The notes under the pieces are model-generated. The model ran no database searches. It had not been told where the DNA came from and saw only the letters and a list, made by a program, of their open reading frames with translations. 16,806 nt of DNA from assembly GCA_025360395.1 (NCBI GenBank), contig JANYCH010000229.1, positions 1-16,806 on the forward strand, in the 5' to 3' direction. This document shows, one piece after another, positions 7,563 through 13,643 of the stretch; positions within the stretch are counted from its first letter, which is position 1; every line of letters begins with the position of its first letter. This DNA is from Cytophagales bacterium (GTDB taxonomy: Bacteria > Bacteroidota > Bacteroidia > Cytophagales > UBA9547). Position numbers and translations under genes: made by a program.

Positions 7563-9110
7563 ATGTCAGATTACAGATCAGAAATCAAAAGCATCTTCAA
7601 AAGACTTAATATTCAGGAAGGATTTCAATTTACATCCTGTACCGGTACAATATGGACAAATGGAACGCCATCTGGTAATAGAGAAGTAATCTCTCCTGTT
7701 GATAATAACCTGATCGGGAAAATATTTTTGGCAGATGTGAAATCATATAATCAGGTTGTTTTAAAAGCTGAAGAAGCTTTTAAACAATGGCAATTGGTTC
7801 CGGCACCAAAAAGAGGGGAAGTTGTAAGGCAAATAGGAAATGCTTTTCGGGAAAATAAAGAGGATCTGGCAAAGATAATAAGCTTGGAAGCCGGCAAAAT
7901 CCTGCAGGAATCACTTGGTGAAGTTCAGGAAGTTATTGACATCTGTGATTTTGCTGCTGGATTGTCCAGGCAACTTTATGGCTTAACCATCCAATCTGAA
8001 AGAACATCTCATCGAATGATGGAACAATGGCATCCTTTGGGAATTGTTGGGATTATATCGGCCTTCAATTTTCCGGTTGCGGTTTGGTCCTGGAATGCCA
8101 TAATTGGTGCTGTTTGTGGAAACGTTTCTGTTTGGAAGCCTTCAGAAAAAACCCCTTATACTGCTATTTTTGCCCATAAGATTATTGAAAATACCCTGAA
8201 AGTAAATAATGTGCCGGAAGGTGTTTTTAACTTGGTCCTGGGAGATTATACTATTGGCAGCGAAATGTCTAAAGACAACAAAGTTGCCTTGGTTTCAGCA
8301 ACAGGATCCACAGCAATGGGCAAAAAAGTGGCGCAGAATGTAGCAGCCAGATTAGGAAAGTCTCTTTTGGAATTAAGCGGGAACAATGCAGTTATTCTTA
8401 CTGAATATGCAAATCTTGATATGGCCATGCGGTCGGTAGTTTTTGGGGCTGTAGGAACCTGCGGACAAAGATGTACATCCACCAGAAGGCTAATTGTACA
8501 TGAAGCTATTTATGAAGACGTAAAAACCAGGTTAGTAGAAGTTTATAAAAGGATAAAACCTAACAATCCATTTATAGATGGAACTATTTTGGGTCCTTTG
8601 ATAGACAAAGAAGCCGTAAGTATGTTTAACACCAATATTTTACAATCTATTCAGGAAGGTGGAAGATTGTTGGTAGGAGGAGGATTGTCAAAAGAACTTC
8701 CGGGAAACTATGTATACCCTGCGATAATAGAAGCGCATAACAGTTATGATTCTGTCCAGCATGAAACTTTTGCGCCCATTTTATATCTGTTGAAGTATGA
8801 AGGAGATGTAGAAAATGCTATTTCTATCCAAAATGGAGTGAAACAAGGATTATCATCTTCTATTTTTACTGAAAATTTCAGACAGTCAGAATTGTTTATG
8901 GCCGCTACTGGATCTGATTGTGGAATAGCAAATGTAAACCTTGGTACTTCAGGAGCCGAAATAGGAGGGGCATTTGGCGGAGAAAAGGAAACAGGTGGAG
9001 GAAGGGAGTCTGGTTCTGATGCGTGGAAAAACTATATGAGGAGACAAACCTGTACGGTAAATTACGGGAATGAAATTCCTCTGGCACAGGGCATCAAATT
9101 TGATATTTAA
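7563..9110 (+). CDS. ALDH7/antiquitin-type aldehyde dehydrogenase (probable L-2-aminoadipate 6-semialdehyde dehydrogenase)
   Basis: This 515-residue NAD(P)-dependent aldehyde dehydrogenase has the normal length for family ALDH7. Visible signatures are AFNFPVAVWSWN (167-178, active-site Asn), WKPSEKTPYT (191-200), SATGSTAMGKKVA (245-257), general base Glu270 in LLELSGNN and catalytic Cys304 in TCGQRCTSTRRL. The C-terminal block NLGTSGAEIGGAFGGEKETG is typical of ALDH7 (antiquitin/AmaB/Pcd). Characterised ALDH7 members oxidise 2-aminoadipate 6-semialdehyde to 2-aminoadipate in lysine degradation. Specificity here is inferred from family only, because no lysine-pathway gene lies beside it. ATG 7563 gives the family N-terminus. 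The gene stands alone, divergent from the helicase, with no clear terminator after it. Confidence 0.92.
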   Translation: MSDYRSEIKSIFKRLNIQEGFQFTSCTGTIWTNGTPSGNREVISPVDNNLIGKIFLADVKSYNQVVLKAEEAFKQWQLVPAPKRGEVVRQIGNAFRENKEDLAKIISLEAGKILQESLGEVQEVIDICDFAAGLSRQLYGLTIQSERTSHRMMEQWHPLGIVGIISAFNFPVAVWSWNAIIGAVCGNVSVWKPSEKTPYTAIFAHKIIENTLKVNNVPEGVFNLVLGDYTIGSEMSKDNKVALVSATGSTAMGKKVAQNVAARLGKSLLELSGNNAVILTEYANLDMAMRSVVFGAVGTCGQRCTSTRRLIVHEAIYEDVKTRLVEVYKRIKPNNPFIDGTILGPLIDKEAVSMFNTNILQSIQEGGRLLVGGGLSKELPGNYVYPAIIEAHNSYDSVQHETFAPILYLLKYEGDVENAISIQNGVKQGLSSSIFTENFRQSELFMAATGSDCGIANVNLGTSGAEIGGAFGGEKETGGGRESGSDAWKNYMRRQTCTVNYGNEIPLAQGIKFDI

Positions 9111-9320
9111 AAGGATCTATTGAACTTTAATGTTCGGTTTTCGTAGAAGATAATCGAAAATATTACATATTTAAAATACAGGATAATATCTTTAAAATTG
9201 ATTTAATGTTTCTTAAATGCTATTTTTACAAAAGAATTTAGTTAAACAGATTTTTTCAATCTAAATTACCGTATAAATAGTAAGAAAACTTACACGAAGA
9301 GCCCTAATTAAATAACTACA
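9111..9320. other. AT-rich intergenic region upstream of the response regulator
   Basis: This 210-bp, strongly AT-rich stretch separates the dehydrogenase stop from the response regulator ATG. I found no TAnnTTTG box on the plus strand. A small inverted repeat, GTAAG-AAAA-CTTAC (9280-9293), lies 27 bp before the response regulator start and could be an operator half-site pair, but it is too short to call. Confidence 0.4.
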
Positions 9321-9743
9321 ATGAGTTTAACAAAAAAACTTCATTCCATCATGCTTATTGATGACAATGAAATAGATAATCTGATAAATCAAAAAATGAT
9401 TGAATCAGCTGCTATTTGCCAGCATATGCTTGTACACACAGGGGCAAGGAGCGCAATAGAATTTTTAAGAAACATAGAAAAATTAAGAACTACTGTAGCT
9501 GATGCCAGTAAATTGATCCCGGAAGTAATTTTACTGGACATTGACATGCCTTTGATGGATGGATTTCAATTTCTGGAAGAATTTGAAAGATTATCCGATG
9601 CTGTGAAAGATCAAACGAAAATCATCATGCTAACTTCTTCAATGAATCCAAATGATTTAAGCAGGGCGAAGAAAAGCAAATACGTTACCAAGTATTTTAA
9701 TAAACCTTTGTCTATAGAAAACTTAATGACATTGAATCCCTAA
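9321..9743 (+). CDS. Single-domain response regulator (CheY-like receiver only)
   Basis: This 140-residue protein is one receiver domain with no output domain. The acidic pair is Asp14-Asp15 in MLIDDNE, and the phosphoacceptor is Asp73 in ILLDIDMPLMDGFQFL. The switch Thr is Thr105 in IIMLTSSMNPND, and the conserved Lys-Pro pair is Lys128-Pro129 in KYFNKPL. The extra loop between helix 2 and strand 3 (about residues 53-66) is common in the small receivers abundant in Bacteroidota, which are often partners of hybrid or phytochrome-like kinases. No histidine kinase is in the window, so this is an orphan regulator. It could act through protein-protein contacts or as a phosphorelay intermediate. 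Its TAA stop (9741-9743) directly abuts the hemC stop with no spacer. Confidence 0.92.
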   Translation: MSLTKKLHSIMLIDDNEIDNLINQKMIESAAICQHMLVHTGARSAIEFLRNIEKLRTTVADASKLIPEVILLDIDMPLMDGFQFLEEFERLSDAVKDQTKIIMLTSSMNPNDLSRAKKSKYVTKYFNKPLSIENLMTLNP

Positions 9744-10688
9744 TCAGCAAGCCTGGGCTGACCTTATTTGTTTCAGGATCTCAATCCCTCCGGCATTCAA
9801 TACTTTTTTAGCTAATTCAGTCCCCATAACTTCACCGTTTTGGGGATTTCCTATTTCCTGGAACTTGATTATTTGTTTTCCGTCAGTAGAAATTAAGCCT
9901 CCGACCACAGCAATTTCGTTTTCTCGTAAAATTGCGTGGCAAAATGCAGGAATACTACAACCTCCGTTTAGTTCTTTTAAGAAAGCCCTTTCTGCAACCA
10001 GGCATGTTTCCGTTAACACATCATTTAATGCTTTTTTGATTTCAATCTTTAAATCAAGCCTGAGATTTTTACTGGCTTCGATGGCAATGCTTCCCTGGCC
10101 AACAGGAGGCACAAATTCATCTGTCGGCAAGGTGGCCACAATCATGTTTTCATAACCCATTCTATGCACCCCGGCATAAGCTAAGGCTAGCGCATCTGCC
10201 GCACCATTTTTTAGTTTCTCTATCCTTGTTTGCAAATTTCCGCGCATGTCCACCACGTCAAGGTTAGGATAGTATTTTTTGAAAAAGGCTTTTCTTCTAA
10301 CAGAAGATGTTCCTATAGTTCCTTTGCCTGTAAGCGAAAAATCTTTGTTAAAGCTTACAACCACATCGCAGGGATTTTCCCTGCTTGTGAAAGCAATTAA
10401 TTCAAGGTCATCTGGCAGATGGCTTTGCAAATCTTTTGCACTATGTTGTGCAATGTCAATTTCCCCATTTCTCAACGCCTCTTCTAACTCTTCTGTAAAA
10501 ACACCTTTGCTGCCAATTTTTGCCAGAGATCTGTCAAGTATTTTATCGCCTTTGGTATTTATTACAACTATTTCAGTTTCAAAACCTGAATTTTGAAGAA
10601 GGTCTGCAATGTGGTTTGCCTGCCAAAGGGCAAGTTTACTTCCGCGCGTACCTATTTTAATTTTATTTGGGATCATAGAATGTCGCAT
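9744..10688 (-). CDS. hemC: Hydroxymethylbilane synthase (porphobilinogen deaminase)
   Basis: It joins four porphobilinogen molecules into hydroxymethylbilane in the cytoplasm, a core step of haem biosynthesis. The motifs are IGTRGSKLALWQA (12-24), QHSAKDLQSHLP (81-92, catalytic Asp86), GTIGTSSVRRKAF (123-135), VDMRGNLQTRI (146-156) and VPPVGQGSIAIEA (193-205). The cofactor-attachment loop LNGGCSIPAF carries Cys244, which binds the dipyrromethane cofactor. The length is normal at 314 residues. Two starts are possible: ATG 10688, which abuts the mobile palindrome exactly, or ATG 10676, which gives MIPNKIKIGTRGS and fits the family N-terminus better. Its usual upstream neighbour has been displaced by the transposase unit, so its promoter may lie in or near that unit. 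It is not beside other haem genes here. Confidence 0.95.
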   Translation of the reverse strand: MRHSMIPNKIKIGTRGSKLALWQANHIADLLQNSGFETEIVVINTKGDKILDRSLAKIGSKGVFTEELEEALRNGEIDIAQHSAKDLQSHLPDDLELIAFTSRENPCDVVVSFNKDFSLTGKGTIGTSSVRRKAFFKKYYPNLDVVDMRGNLQTRIEKLKNGAADALALAYAGVHRMGYENMIVATLPTDEFVPPVGQGSIAIEASKNLRLDLKIEIKKALNDVLTETCLVAERAFLKELNGGCSIPAFCHAILRENEIAVVGGLISTDGKQIIKFQEIGNPQNGEVMGTELAKKVLNAGGIEILKQIRSAQAC

Positions 10689-10719
10689 ACTTTGTCAAAG
10701 TTTAAAACTTTGACAAAGT
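10689..10719. repeat. 31-bp perfect palindrome, copy 1 (left end of transposase unit)
   Basis: The 15-base arm ACTTTGTCAAAGTTT is followed by one central A and its exact reverse complement, AAACTTTGACAAAGT. It begins at the base next to the possible hemC ATG at 10688. A second copy with one changed base lies at 11391-11421, on the other side of the transposase gene, with the central A on the same strand, so the two are direct repeats. Such hairpin-forming ends are what Y1/HUH transposases recognise as single-stranded DNA. Confidence 0.85.
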
Positions 10720-10721
10720 TA
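10714..10721 (-). promoter_or_regulatory. -7-like box TAACTTTG at the outer edge of palindrome copy 1
   Basis: On the minus strand the palindrome edge plus one flanking base reads TAACTTTG, matching TAnnTTTG and pointing at hemC 26 bp downstream. A TTTG lies upstream, but only 14 nt away, shorter than the usual spacing of about 17-23 nt. It may be a promoter delivered by the repeat, or chance. Confidence 0.25.
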
Positions 10722-10730
10722 GATTAAGGG

Positions 10731-11372
10731 TTAGTCAAATTCAATCAGATAATTTTGAATATCAAGATCGGTCTGTTGAGATAAATGAAATTGTTGATAA
10801 TCATCAGCGCCTCCAAACCAATTTAATACTTCAGTTCTTTGGAGCCTGGTAGGTTTGTTAAGAAGATGACTTTGATATGATGAGTGTGGATAATCTTTAA
10901 AATCTTTTATAAATCCATGTTTTTGAGGATTATGATGAATATACCACATTAGTTTTGAAAGATGGGCATTGCTTTTAACTTCAATTCTTTTAAATGGAGT
11001 TTCAATTAAAGAGCCGGTACGGTTTACTGATTTGTTTAATGACTGGGTATAACTGCTGAATAGTCTTGCAAACTGTTTACTAACCACAAAGTCGGCAGTA
11101 TGTAACCCTTCACTTTTAATTTTATTAGATAAAGGAAAGTGGTCAGAATAAAAACGGTTCAAAATATCCTGATCCTTTATTCTAATTAAGAGATGAAAAT
11201 GGTTTTTTAGTAGACAATAGGAATATGTTTCAACTACAGGTGAAACATATAATGAATACTTTGATAAAAAGTACTGATAGTTTTTTTCCTGTTTGAATAT
11301 TGTTTCACCATTTATACCTCTGTTATAAATATGGTAAAATCGCCCTGGTTGTAATTGAGCATTAATATTCAT
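10731..11372 (-). CDS. Y1/HUH transposase, REP-associated tyrosine transposase (RAYT)-like
   Basis: The protein has 213 residues. It opens QPGRFYHIYNRGINGETIF, the standard beginning of transposase IS200-like/RAYT proteins. The HUH metal site is His58-Phe-His60 in CLLKNHFHLLIRI. The likely nucleophile is Tyr108 in FSSYTQSLNK, followed by the TPFKRIEV strand. The C-terminal block LMWYIHHNPQKHGFIKDF with YPHSSYQS is the conserved end of the family. It appears full-length and intact. Proteins of this class cut and join single-stranded DNA at hairpins; RAYTs are usually single-copy and domesticated to spread REP palindromes rather than themselves. Low GC (about 28% by hand count over 10861-10980) fits an acquired gene. 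The two flanking palindromes are its probable substrates. ATG 11372 is the start. Confidence 0.88.
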   Translation of the reverse strand: MNINAQLQPGRFYHIYNRGINGETIFKQEKNYQYFLSKYSLYVSPVVETYSYCLLKNHFHLLIRIKDQDILNRFYSDHFPLSNKIKSEGLHTADFVVSKQFARLFSSYTQSLNKSVNRTGSLIETPFKRIEVKSNAHLSKLMWYIHHNPQKHGFIKDFKDYPHSSYQSHLLNKPTRLQRTEVLNWFGGADDYQQFHLSQQTDLDIQNYLIEFD

Positions 11373-11390
11373 TCCATAAACTTAGCATTA

Positions 11391-11421
11391 ACTTTGTCAA
11401 AGTTTAAAACTTAGACAAAGT
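11391..11421. repeat. 31-bp palindrome, copy 2 (one mismatch)
   Basis: It is identical to the repeat at 10689-10719 except for one T-to-A change in the right arm (AAACTTAGACAAAGT). That change opens a single mismatch in the hairpin. It lies 18 bp upstream of the transposase ATG and 9 bp beyond the AMP nucleosidase stop codon, so it could also fold in the 3' end of the nucleosidase transcript. Confidence 0.85.
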
Positions 11422-11430
11422 TTGTTGTTG

Positions 11431-12201
11431 TTACTCAAAAATCAAATGCTTTACAGATTCACCTGAATTTGCCAGTTCTTTTAAAGAATCAATCCCGATT
11501 TCTAAATGTCTTCTTGCGAAGTTTTGAGTAACGAGTTTATCGCTTTCAGCAGTTTTTACGCCATCCGGTTCCATGGGGTTGTCGGAAACCAATAACAAGG
11601 CTCCGTGAGGGATGCTGTTTATAAAACCTACCACAAATATGGTGGCCGTTTCCATGTCAATACCCATTGTTCGGATGTCCAACAAATACTGTTTGAACTT
11701 CTGGTCATGTTCCCAAACCCTTCTATTGGTTGTATAGACGGTTCCGGTCCAGTAATCAAGTTCATGTTTTTTGATCATAGAAGAAACAGCCCTTTGTAAC
11801 CTGAATGAGGGCAATGCCGGAATTTCAGGAGGCAGATAATCGTTGCTTGTTCCTTCACCTCGAATTGCTGCAATGGGTAAAATCAAATCCCCTACTTTGG
11901 TCTTTTTTAGTCCGCCACATTTACCCAGGAAAAGTGCAGCTTCAGGTTGAACGGCCGATAATAAATCCATCGCAGTGGCGGCCATTGCACTGCCCATCCC
12001 GAAATTCATAATGGTGATGTTGTTTGCAGTGGCGGTTTGCATTGGTTTGTCAAGGCCAATTATAGGCACATCAAATTTTTCAGCAAACATCTGAACATAA
12101 TTGATGAAGTTTGTAAGCAATATATATTCGCCAAAGGCTTCCAAAGGAGTACCAGTGTAACGGGGAAGCCAGTTTTTTACAATTTCTTCTTTCGTTTTCA
12201 T
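11431..12201 (-). CDS. amn: AMP nucleosidase (short Bacteroidota type)
   Basis: This 256-residue member of the PNP/UDP phosphorylase fold is predicted to hydrolyse AMP to adenine and ribose 5-phosphate in purine salvage. Visible family features are TIMNFGMGSAMAATAMDLL (63-81), LFLGKCGGL (90-98), KVGDLILPIAAIRGEGTSNDY, GIDMETATIFVVGF (180-193, nucleoside/ribose-binding Glu) and LLVSDNPMEPDGVKT (203-217). It lacks the N-terminal domain of the roughly 480-residue E. coli Amn and matches the compact AMN-like family found in Bacteroidota. A related nucleoside phosphorylase cannot be fully excluded. The start is ATG 12201, with a -7-like box 41 bp upstream. The transposase unit follows immediately downstream. 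Confidence 0.88.
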   Translation of the reverse strand: MKTKEEIVKNWLPRYTGTPLEAFGEYILLTNFINYVQMFAEKFDVPIIGLDKPMQTATANNITIMNFGMGSAMAATAMDLLSAVQPEAALFLGKCGGLKKTKVGDLILPIAAIRGEGTSNDYLPPEIPALPSFRLQRAVSSMIKKHELDYWTGTVYTTNRRVWEHDQKFKQYLLDIRTMGIDMETATIFVVGFINSIPHGALLLVSDNPMEPDGVKTAESDKLVTQNFARRHLEIGIDSLKELANSGESVKHLIFE

Positions 12202-12241
12202 GCTGTTAAAGTTTAAAAAGTTTATTTTGTGCTATACGGCG

Positions 12242-12249
12242 CAAAGCTA
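12242..12249 (-). promoter_or_regulatory. Possible -7 promoter element for the AMP nucleosidase gene
   Basis: The minus strand reads TAGCTTTG, an exact TAnnTTTG match within the 52-bp divergent spacer. A TTTG lies further upstream at 12277-12274, separated by 24 nt, slightly longer than the usual -33 to -7 spacing, so only the -7 box is claimed. Confidence 0.35.
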
Positions 12250-12253
12250 GAAC

Positions 12254-12712
12254 ATGTTTGATCTTAATCTTCCCAAAGCAGATATAAAAATGGTCCATAA
12301 AGCTGGTAAACCATTTATACTGGATTTAATAAGGAAGAAGTGGCTGGCTTTAACTCCGGAAGAATACGTCAGGCAGAATTTTATTTGGTATCTGGTTCAT
12401 CATCTTCACTATCCTACGAGCCATATAAGTGTGGAAAGAGGAATTAAAATAAATAAGCTTTTAAGCAGATCAGACATTGTAGTTTACAATCAAAACAGAC
12501 TGCCTTACATTTTAATTGAATGTAAGGCTCCCCAGATTAAAATTTCCCAAAATACTTTAGAGCAGGCATCCAAATACAACCTTCAACTAAAGGCAGAATA
12601 TCTTTGTGTGACCAATGGTTTAGAACATGCCTTTTATCATATCAATTTTGAAACTGCCAGATACCAGAGATTAGAAAATTTGCCTGGATATTTACCACAG
12701 CGAGCAATTTAA
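12254..12712 (+). CDS. HsdR_N-like PD-(D/E)XK domain protein (stand-alone type I restriction R-subunit N-terminal domain)
   Basis: The 152-residue protein matches the HSDR_N_2 family (PF13588), a small stand-alone relative of the nuclease domain of HsdR. The nuclease-fold residues are present: Glu61 in SVERGI, Asp74 in SRSDIVVY, Glu89 and Lys91 in ILIECKAP, and Gln104 in LEQASKYN (QxxxY-like). Upstream, TPEEYVRQNFIWYLVHHLHYP (34-54) is the helix usual in HsdR N-termini. No HsdR motor, HsdM or HsdS gene is in the window, so this is not a restriction system. Such solo genes are widespread in Bacteroidota and their function is unknown; a repair or nucleic-acid role is possible. The start ATG 12254 follows a 52-bp divergent spacer. 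Confidence 0.87.
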   Translation: MFDLNLPKADIKMVHKAGKPFILDLIRKKWLALTPEEYVRQNFIWYLVHHLHYPTSHISVERGIKINKLLSRSDIVVYNQNRLPYILIECKAPQIKISQNTLEQASKYNLQLKAEYLCVTNGLEHAFYHINFETARYQRLENLPGYLPQRAI

Positions 12713-12753
12713 ATTTTGGTATAGTAATTTGATAATTTTTAGAAAACATAAAA

Positions 12754-13051
12754 ATGGCAGCATATAACGATTTAATCAAAAGCAAAGAACCAGTTCTTGT
12801 AGATTTCACTGCCGAATGGTGTGGGCCTTGCAAAACTATGGCCCCGGAGTTGGAAAAAACTCGCCGCTGAATTTGGTGAAAAACTGAAGATCATAAAAAT
12901 TGACATCGATAAAAATCAGGAGCTTGCAGGTAAACTACAGGTTAGGAGTGTCCCAACTCTGATACTTTACAAAGACGGAACTCAGGTTTGGAGGCAGTCA
13001 GGAGCTATGATGGCGCACCAGCTGAAGTCAGTTCTGATAGATTTTATTTAA
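12754..13051 (+). pseudogene. trxA: Thioredoxin gene interrupted by a one-base insertion
   Basis: ATG 12754 opens MAAYNDLIKSKEPVLVDFT, then the thioredoxin active site WCGPC (residues 22-26) and KTMAPELEK. It then runs into a TGA within four codons. The next frame continues the fold without a gap (LAAEFGEKLKIIKIDIDKNQ, then VRSVPTLILYKDG with cis-Pro67) to TAA 13049-13051. Reading the run of six A at 12854-12859 as five restores a single 98-residue protein of normal short-thioredoxin length. Options are a sequencing or assembly homopolymer error, slippage at the A-run, or a real inactivation; the sequence alone cannot decide. It lies 41 bp after the HsdR_N-like gene, same strand. The frame from 12821 alone lacks the active site and is not a gene. 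Confidence 0.85.
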
Positions 13052-13371
13052 TTTCTAGCCGGAATTATATTCCTGTAAGAATGATCATGGTTTGATATAA
13101 TATCCTTTACCAGATAACGATCATCTTTTTTTGTCAAAAATAATGTAATAAGTTGTATTGCTATTTGCTTTATGACGGACGAAGTAAGTTCCTAATTTTG
13201 GATTGGCCGTCTTGGAATGCTTTAGTTTTGGGATAGAATACATAGTATCAATAATATCCAAAACATATTTTTCAGCTGATTGCAAAAAACCAAAATAGTC
13301 CTCTTTATAAAGAATAATAGCTAATGATCGAGTTTGACCTTAACCGTGCCTGAAACAATTATTTCTTCCAC
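13048..13371 (-). pseudogene. RelE/ParE-like toxin gene with two single-base frameshifts
   Basis: No intact frame is present, but three consecutive frames join into one 107-residue protein. GTG 13371 opens EEIIVSGTVKVKLDH and hits TAG at 13323-13321. A missing T there would continue LAIILYKEDYFGFLQSAEKY, then KLKHSKTANPKLGTYFVRHK and TTYYIIFDKK. A run of seven A (13132-13126) then needs one A less to continue DDRYLVKDIISNHDHSYRNI to TAA 13050-13048. The two shifts cancel, so the span is an exact multiple of three. The basic beta-rich ending with TYYIIF...YLVKDIISNH resembles RelE/ParE-family toxins (my recognition, not searched). The start overlaps the preceding antitoxin-like gene by 13 bp, a typical toxin-antitoxin layout. 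It fills the otherwise empty 13052-13358 stretch. Confidence 0.6.
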
Positions 13372-13595
13372 TCCCAAGATCTAACAGTCCTTAGCATTTC
13401 AGGTTTAAATTCTTCTAATGAATAACCGGACTCTTTTGCCTTTTTCCATTCTTTTGCGAAATCGTCTTCTTCAACTGCTCCAAGTTTTATGAGCAAAGGC
13501 ATAATCTCAGCCCTGTGTTTCTTTAAGTCGAAAGTCGCTTTGCTGATGTTCCTTTTACTATCCTTCTCGGTAGTAATTCCTGCAATTCTTGCCAT
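13359..13595 (-). CDS. Small antitoxin-like protein preceding the RelE/ParE-like gene
   Basis: The product has 78 residues from ATG 13595. A TTG at 13613 would add six residues, but MARIAGITTEKD is the more natural beginning. It is small and highly charged, with a probable N-terminal strand pair, then a DLKKHRAEIMPLLIKLGAVE helix region and a C-terminal helical part ending RSWEWKK. I know similar small proteins (MARIAGI...DLKKH...) in Bacteroidota beside RelE/ParE-like genes, and the toxin-like frame starts inside its last codons. The antitoxin role is therefore inferred from context. It lies 48 bp downstream of nusB on the same strand and could be cotranscribed. No DNA-binding motif is evident. 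Confidence 0.6.
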   Translation of the reverse strand: MARIAGITTEKDSKRNISKATFDLKKHRAEIMPLLIKLGAVEEDDFAKEWKKAKESGYSLEEFKPEMLRTVRSWEWKK

Positions 13596-13643
13596 GGCCT
13601 GGTCTTTAGTCAAAATTTACAAATATTTTATTTGGTAACACCC

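Larger units (their letters stand above)
10689..11422 (-). mobile_element. Palindrome-flanked Y1/HUH transposase unit (RAYT/IS200-like)
   Basis: The unit consists of one transposase gene bounded by two direct copies of a 31-bp palindrome, about 0.73 kb overall, lying between the co-directional AMP nucleosidase and hemC genes. There are no terminal inverted repeats between the two ends and no obvious target duplication, as expected for single-strand transposition. A shared GCAT lies just left of both copies (GCAT then ACTTTG; GCATTA then ACTTTG) and could be a target or cleavage tetranucleotide. The exact cleavage points are not determined. Confidence 0.7.

Noticed and set aside
9122..9139. 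Possible terminator after the aldehyde dehydrogenase (GAAC...GTTC followed by GGTTTTCG)
   Set aside because: The stem is only four pairs with a six-base loop, too weak for an intrinsic terminator.
9280..9293. Inverted repeat GTAAG-AAAA-CTTAC upstream of the response regulator
   Set aside because: A five-base stem in AT-rich DNA is expected by chance, and it has no T-tract or promoter context.
12206..12222. Possible third, partial copy of the palindrome core (AAAGTTTAAAAAGTTT) upstream of the AMP nucleosidase
   Set aside because: Only the A/T-rich centre matches and the diagnostic TTTGTC/GACAAA arms are absent, so it is probably low-complexity sequence.
12254..12712. Remnant of a type I restriction-modification system
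   Set aside because: The solo HsdR_N-like gene is complete for its own family, and no motor, methylase or specificity sequence is nearby.
12821..13051. Separate 76-residue gene starting at GTG 12821
   Set aside because: It is the downstream half of the frameshifted thioredoxin; the first residues are an out-of-frame reading of the active-site region.
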